From positions 1-8,418 of the forward strand of contig DICP01000072.1 of the NCBI GenBank assembly GCA_002417685.1: a stretch of 8,418 bases of DNA. Reading direction: 5' to 3'. A program made the position numbers and the translations under genes. The notes below the pieces were generated by a model, which did not search any database, was not told the origin of the DNA, and saw only the letters and a list, made by a program, of their open reading frames with translations. Shown piece by piece: positions 5,657 to 8,418 of the stretch (position 1 is its first letter; each line of letters opens with the position of its first letter). Source of the stretch: Candidatus Mesolinea sp. UBA5823 (GTDB taxonomy: Bacteria > Chloroflexota > Anaerolineae > Anaerolineales > Anaerolineaceae).

Positions 5657-6235
5657 TCAGCGGGTAAAGTATTGCAGAGCAACGCGTAATTTATCTTCCA
5701 GAGTATCGGGTACATCTTTGGGTAGAGCTTGCACAGCAGTTTGCGCCTCCACCACACTATACCCCAAACCCACCAAAGCCTCGAGCACCTGATCCTCAGC
5801 TGAGGTTGTGGCTTTACGGACCTCAAAGCCGGCTTCTGCAGTGATCCGCCCTTGCAAGTTGATCAGGATCTTCTGGGCAGTCTTCCTCCCAATCCCTGGC
5901 ACCCTACAGAAATATTCCGGCTGCTCGCTCACGATCGCTTGGCGGATATTATCCAACGAAAGCGTGGAAAGGATAGCTAAGGCTAAGCGCGGTCCAATCC
6001 CTTCCACGCCCATGAAGAGTAGAAAAAAACGTTTTTCTTCCAATGTCCTGAAGCCATAAAGCGCTAAAAGGTCTTCCCGCACGATCAGATGGGTATACAA
6101 GAAGACGATATCTCCAATTTCCTTCTCGCTGGCTAAGCTGGTGGTCACAGCCACCTCTAAGCCGATGCCTTGTACATCTAAAACAAGGCTATCCTGGGAT
6201 TTGCTTTGAACTTTACCGCTAATTGAAGCAATCAT
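5657..6235 (-). CDS. ruvA: Holliday junction branch migration protein RuvA
   Basis: 192 residues, normal length. Domain I is an OB fold (MIASISGKV...LDVQGIGLEVAV) with the acidic pin residues in VRED (E54, D55) and the LLALYGF signature. Domain II has two helix-hairpin-helix motifs, GVEGIGPRLA (76-85) and VPGIGRKTAQ (112-121), that hold the junction backbone. Domain III (about 145-192, EDQVLEALVGLGYS) binds the RuvB motor. RuvA tetramers grip four-way DNA junctions during recombination repair. The start overlaps the stop of the upstream methyltransferase by 4 nt (ATGA). The usual downstream partner ruvB is not here. Confidence 0.97.
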   Translation of the reverse strand: MIASISGKVQSKSQDSLVLDVQGIGLEVAVTTSLASEKEIGDIVFLYTHLIVREDLLALYGFRTLEEKRFFLLFMGVEGIGPRLALAILSTLSLDNIRQAIVSEQPEYFCRVPGIGRKTAQKILINLQGRITAEAGFEVRKATTSAEDQVLEALVGLGYSVVEAQTAVQALPKDVPDTLEDKLRVALQYFTR

Positions 6236-7050
6236 TGCTGACCTGCACTTTGAAAGATGTTCCGCCGTTGATTGTAGATTTGATACAAGATTATACCTGT
6301 CGCGACTGCCAAATTCAGCGAATCACAACTACCTTCCATTGGGATGCGGACCATTTTTGTACACAGTTGGACGTATTCATCCGGCAAGCCTTGGCGCTCG
6401 CTGCCCATCAGAAGCAAACAGGTTTGTGGATAGACAGTCTGGGCATAGTCTTCCTCCGCATGGTCTGAAGTGCCCACAATGACCATCTCTTCATGCCCCG
6501 TATGCCAAACGTGAAAAGCTTCTGCATGCGTTTTGGTAAGCTTGACCGTGAAAATAGAGCCCATTGAAGCTTTAACTGCCGCTGGATCGTAAGGATCCGT
6601 GCAATCATCTAAGAGCAGCAAACGGGTTGCACCGACAGCATCACAGGTGCGAAAGATGGTTCCTAAATTGCCTGGATTTTGCACAGCTTGCAACCCCACC
6701 CATAGCTCGCCCTTTTGGGGAGTAAGGCTTTCTATAGCTTGCCAGCGCTGTGCGATTACTGCAGCAATACCTTGAGGTGTATCCTTACGCGCCAGCGAAG
6801 CAAATACGGGTTCATTCACTTCCAAACAATCCACGCCCAATTTACGTGCGCGATCCACCAGCTGCTGCCCATACTCACTTATGAGCAGGTCAAGGCAGAT
6901 AATCAATTGCCGAATCTCAGCACCTGAATCGAGCGCCTGCCCAACAACACGTAGTCCTTCAGCTAAAAAAAGCCCAGTCGTACGCCGATCTTTGAGCCTG
7001 TGTAACTTGCGGATTGCGACAATCGTGCTGTTAGAAAGACTGGTGATCAT
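6232..7050 (-). CDS. SpoU/TrmH-family RNA 2'-O-methyltransferase
   Basis: 272 residues. The N-terminal part (about 1-105, with RTTGLFLAEGLRVV and DTPQGIAAV) is the substrate-binding L30e-like domain of RlmB/TsnR-type enzymes. The C-terminal SPOUT knot has all three motifs: NPGNLGTIFRT (125-135, with Asn and Arg at the usual catalytic places), LLMGSERQGLP (213-223) and IPMEGSCDSLNLAVA (236-250). It should transfer a methyl group from S-adenosylmethionine to a ribose 2'-OH of rRNA or tRNA; the target nucleotide cannot be read from sequence. The gene sits between ruvC and ruvA with 4-nt ATGA overlaps on both sides, so it is translated as part of the recombination operon. Confidence 0.94.
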   Translation of the reverse strand: MITSLSNSTIVAIRKLHRLKDRRTTGLFLAEGLRVVGQALDSGAEIRQLIICLDLLISEYGQQLVDRARKLGVDCLEVNEPVFASLARKDTPQGIAAVIAQRWQAIESLTPQKGELWVGLQAVQNPGNLGTIFRTCDAVGATRLLLLDDCTDPYDPAAVKASMGSIFTVKLTKTHAEAFHVWHTGHEEMVIVGTSDHAEEDYAQTVYPQTCLLLMGSERQGLPDEYVQLCTKMVRIPMEGSCDSLNLAVATGIILYQIYNQRRNIFQSAGQQ

Positions 7051-7550
7051 ACATCCTCAGTAGGCAAACTGCGCTTGAAATTGAGCATGTTGATATGACA
7101 CAGTGCCACTGCCAAAGCGTCCGCAGCATCATCTGGGGTTGGCACGTTTTCAAGCTTTAATAGGACTTTGACCATCTCCTGCACCTGACTTTTATCGGCA
7201 TTGCCATAAGAAGTGACTGCTTGCTTCACTTCATTCGGTGTATATTCAGCATGCGGGATGTGCATTTGTTCTAAGCAAAGTTGGATAACGCCGCGTGCTT
7301 CGCCCACTTGCATAGCAGTCTTGATGTTCCTTTGAAAGAACAAGCGTTCCACAGCGCTATGCGTAGGTTGATACTCAGAAATCAATTCCATCAGGTGATC
7401 ATAGAGGTAAACCAAACGGCTGGAGGTAGTCCTCACAGCCGTTGAATCGATCACACCAAAAGAAATCACGCTCAGATCGCCCGCCGGGTTCACCTGCACC
7501 AAGCCGAAACCGGTGATGGCGATACCTGGGTCGATGCCTAATACCAGCAT
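7047..7550 (-). CDS. ruvC: Crossover junction endodeoxyribonuclease RuvC
   Basis: 167 residues, RNase H fold. The catalytic acids are visible: D7 in LGIDPG, E68 in AVERLFF, and D141 and D144 in PDDAADALAVALCH. The family motif FFQRNIKTAMQVGEARGV and YTPNEVKQAVTSYGNADKSQ are also present. RuvC cuts Holliday junctions symmetrically after RuvAB branch migration. The ATG lies 6 nt after the yebC stop, and its ribosome site (GAGGAAGAA) is formed by the last yebC codons, which encode its acidic end. Its own stop overlaps the methyltransferase start by 4 nt. Confidence 0.97.
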   Translation of the reverse strand: MLVLGIDPGIAITGFGLVQVNPAGDLSVISFGVIDSTAVRTTSSRLVYLYDHLMELISEYQPTHSAVERLFFQRNIKTAMQVGEARGVIQLCLEQMHIPHAEYTPNEVKQAVTSYGNADKSQVQEMVKVLLKLENVPTPDDAADALAVALCHINMLNFKRSLPTEDV

Positions 7551-7556
7551 CTGAAG

Positions 7557-8312
7557 TTATTCTTCCTCAAGCATAGCTAAAGCTTCTTCGGTCACTCTCA
7601 GGTTAGTATAAACATTCTGCACGTCGTCGCTGTCTTCCAGAGCTTCAACCGTGCGCAGAATGCTAATCGCCTCGTTAGTTTCCAGCTCAACTTCCTGCTT
7701 CGGGATCATGCGAATTCCTGCTTCTTCCGGCTTGATGTTGACCTTTTTCAGGCTCTCTTCAATGGCTTTGAAGGTTTCCGGCGCACCAATCACTTCGATA
7801 TAGCCATCCTCTTCGGTAACATCATCCGCACCAGCTTCGAGTGCGGCTTCGAAGACCTTGTCGAAGTTCTTCCCATCAGATTTGATGGAATAAACCGCTT
7901 TGCGATCAAATTGCCAGCTGGCGGAGCCACTTTCGGCTAAGTCTCCTCCTGCGCGGGTAAGGATGTGGCGCAATTCTGCCACCGTACGGTTTCGGTTTTC
8001 GGTAACGCATTCGATAATCGCGACAACGCCATGCCCAAGATAGCCTTCATACGTGGTTTCAATCAGCTCTGATTCGGACTTATCTTCACCGGTCCCGCGC
8101 TTGATGGCGCGTTCGATGCTATCCTTAGGCATGTTGCTAGCCCGGGCGCGTTCGATAGCTAAAGCCAAACTCACGTTCATACTCGGATCGCCACCGCCGC
8201 GGCGAGCAGCCATAGCAATTTCCCGCGCTAAGCGCGTAAACACAGCGCCCTTTTTGGCATCAGCCGCGCCTTTTTTTCGTTTAATTGTGGACCAATGTGA
8301 ATGTCCAGACAT
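7557..8312 (-). CDS. yebC: YebC/PmpR (TACO1) family protein
   Basis: 251 residues, typical length. The N-terminus MSGHSHWSTIKRKKGAADAK is diagnostic, followed by FTRLAREI, the GGGDPSMN loop, ERARASNMPKDSIERAIKRG, the EGYLGHGVVAIIECVTENRNRT segment and GDLAESGSASWQFDRK. The C-terminal domain ends in an acidic LEEE. Members have been described as transcription regulators and as ribosome-associated translation factors related to mitochondrial TACO1; which applies here cannot be told. The ribosome site AAGGAGA is about 9 nt before the ATG. It is the first gene of the ruv run, a common yebC-ruvC order. Confidence 0.97.
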   Translation of the reverse strand: MSGHSHWSTIKRKKGAADAKKGAVFTRLAREIAMAARRGGGDPSMNVSLALAIERARASNMPKDSIERAIKRGTGEDKSESELIETTYEGYLGHGVVAIIECVTENRNRTVAELRHILTRAGGDLAESGSASWQFDRKAVYSIKSDGKNFDKVFEAALEAGADDVTEEDGYIEVIGAPETFKAIEESLKKVNIKPEEAGIRMIPKQEVELETNEAISILRTVEALEDSDDVQNVYTNLRVTEEALAMLEEE

Positions 8313-8361
8313 AGGTTTGTTCTCCTTGATCTAAAAAGAAAATAAAAGACTAGCGGTTAAC

Positions 8362-8370
8362 ATTATACCA
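8362..8370 (-). promoter_or_regulatory. Extended -10 promoter of the yebC-ruv operon
   Basis: TGGTATAAT on the minus strand is a perfect -10 box with the TGn extension. The -35 region at 17 nt (GTGCAT, 8390-8385) is weak, as is usual for extended -10 promoters. Transcription would start near 8355, about 43 nt before the yebC ATG. Confidence 0.6.
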
Positions 8371-8384
8371 TCAGGAGGTATGCG

Positions 8385-8414
8385 ATGCACTTAGAAAATG
8401 TAAGAGCAAAGTGA
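8385..8414 (+). other. Nine-codon open frame with a strong ribosome site
   Basis: AGGAGG at 8373-8378 stands 6 nt before an ATG that opens MHLENVRAK and a TGA stop. It is divergent from yebC and close to the window edge. It could be a leader peptide for a gene to the right or simply a chance match; no plus-strand promoter is evident. Confidence 0.2.
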
Positions 8415-8418
8415 TAAT

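Noticed and set aside
6223..6468. A plus-strand frame of 81 codons at the ruvA/methyltransferase junction.
   Set aside because: It is antisense to conserved SPOUT motifs 2 and 3 of the methyltransferase and has no recognisable features.
8053..8334. A plus-strand frame of 93 codons opposite the start of yebC.
   Set aside because: It is the reverse of the highly conserved YebC N-terminal region and has no independent support.

Overview
The window reads as chromosomal DNA of moderate GC from a free-living bacterium. The combination of a Rex redox repressor, a DUF2207-type membrane protein, an orphan MreB-like protein and a yebC-ruvC-ruvA cluster would fit a Chloroflexota (Anaerolineae-like) genome. 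That placement is an inference from gene content and remembered family distributions, not a measured one. There are ten genes, nine on the minus strand and one (rex) on the plus strand, and very little non-coding DNA. I see no tRNA, rRNA, insertion sequence, CRISPR array or phage gene.

Left part (1-3027, minus strand, transcribed right to left): a three-gene operon. Its first gene is a small two-span membrane protein with a cytoplasmic zinc ribbon. It overlaps by 7 nt a DUF2207-like secreted/membrane protein whose Gly-rich C-terminus ends in a striking Cys-Ala alternation (seven Cys in 14 residues). Seventeen nucleotides later starts a radical SAM enzyme with an N-terminal PqqD-like (RiPP recognition element-like) domain; its 3' end is cut off by the window edge. 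The arrangement suggests that the radical SAM enzyme modifies the Cys-rich tail of its neighbour, which by predicted topology is on the cytoplasmic side of the membrane.

Centre (3028-3795): a short divergent intergenic region carries a near-consensus Rex operator (arms TTGTGA/TCACAA) and a good sigma-70 promoter for rex. The operator lies 25 nt from the start codon of the radical SAM operon, over the likely transcription start of that operon. This hints that the modification system is controlled by the NADH/NAD+ ratio. The 3' end of rex overlaps the convergent gene by 35 bp.

Right part (3761-8312, minus strand): a compact operon-like run yebC, ruvC, a SpoU/TrmH-family RNA methyltransferase, ruvA, then an MreB-like actin homologue and a membrane protein with PH-like segments. 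Most junctions are 4-nt ATGA overlaps; only the 85-nt ruvA/mreB-like gap is long enough for its own promoter. ruvB is not in the window. The MreB-like protein has lost the usual catalytic Glu and the phosphate-2 Asp. An extended -10 promoter for yebC lies near the right edge.
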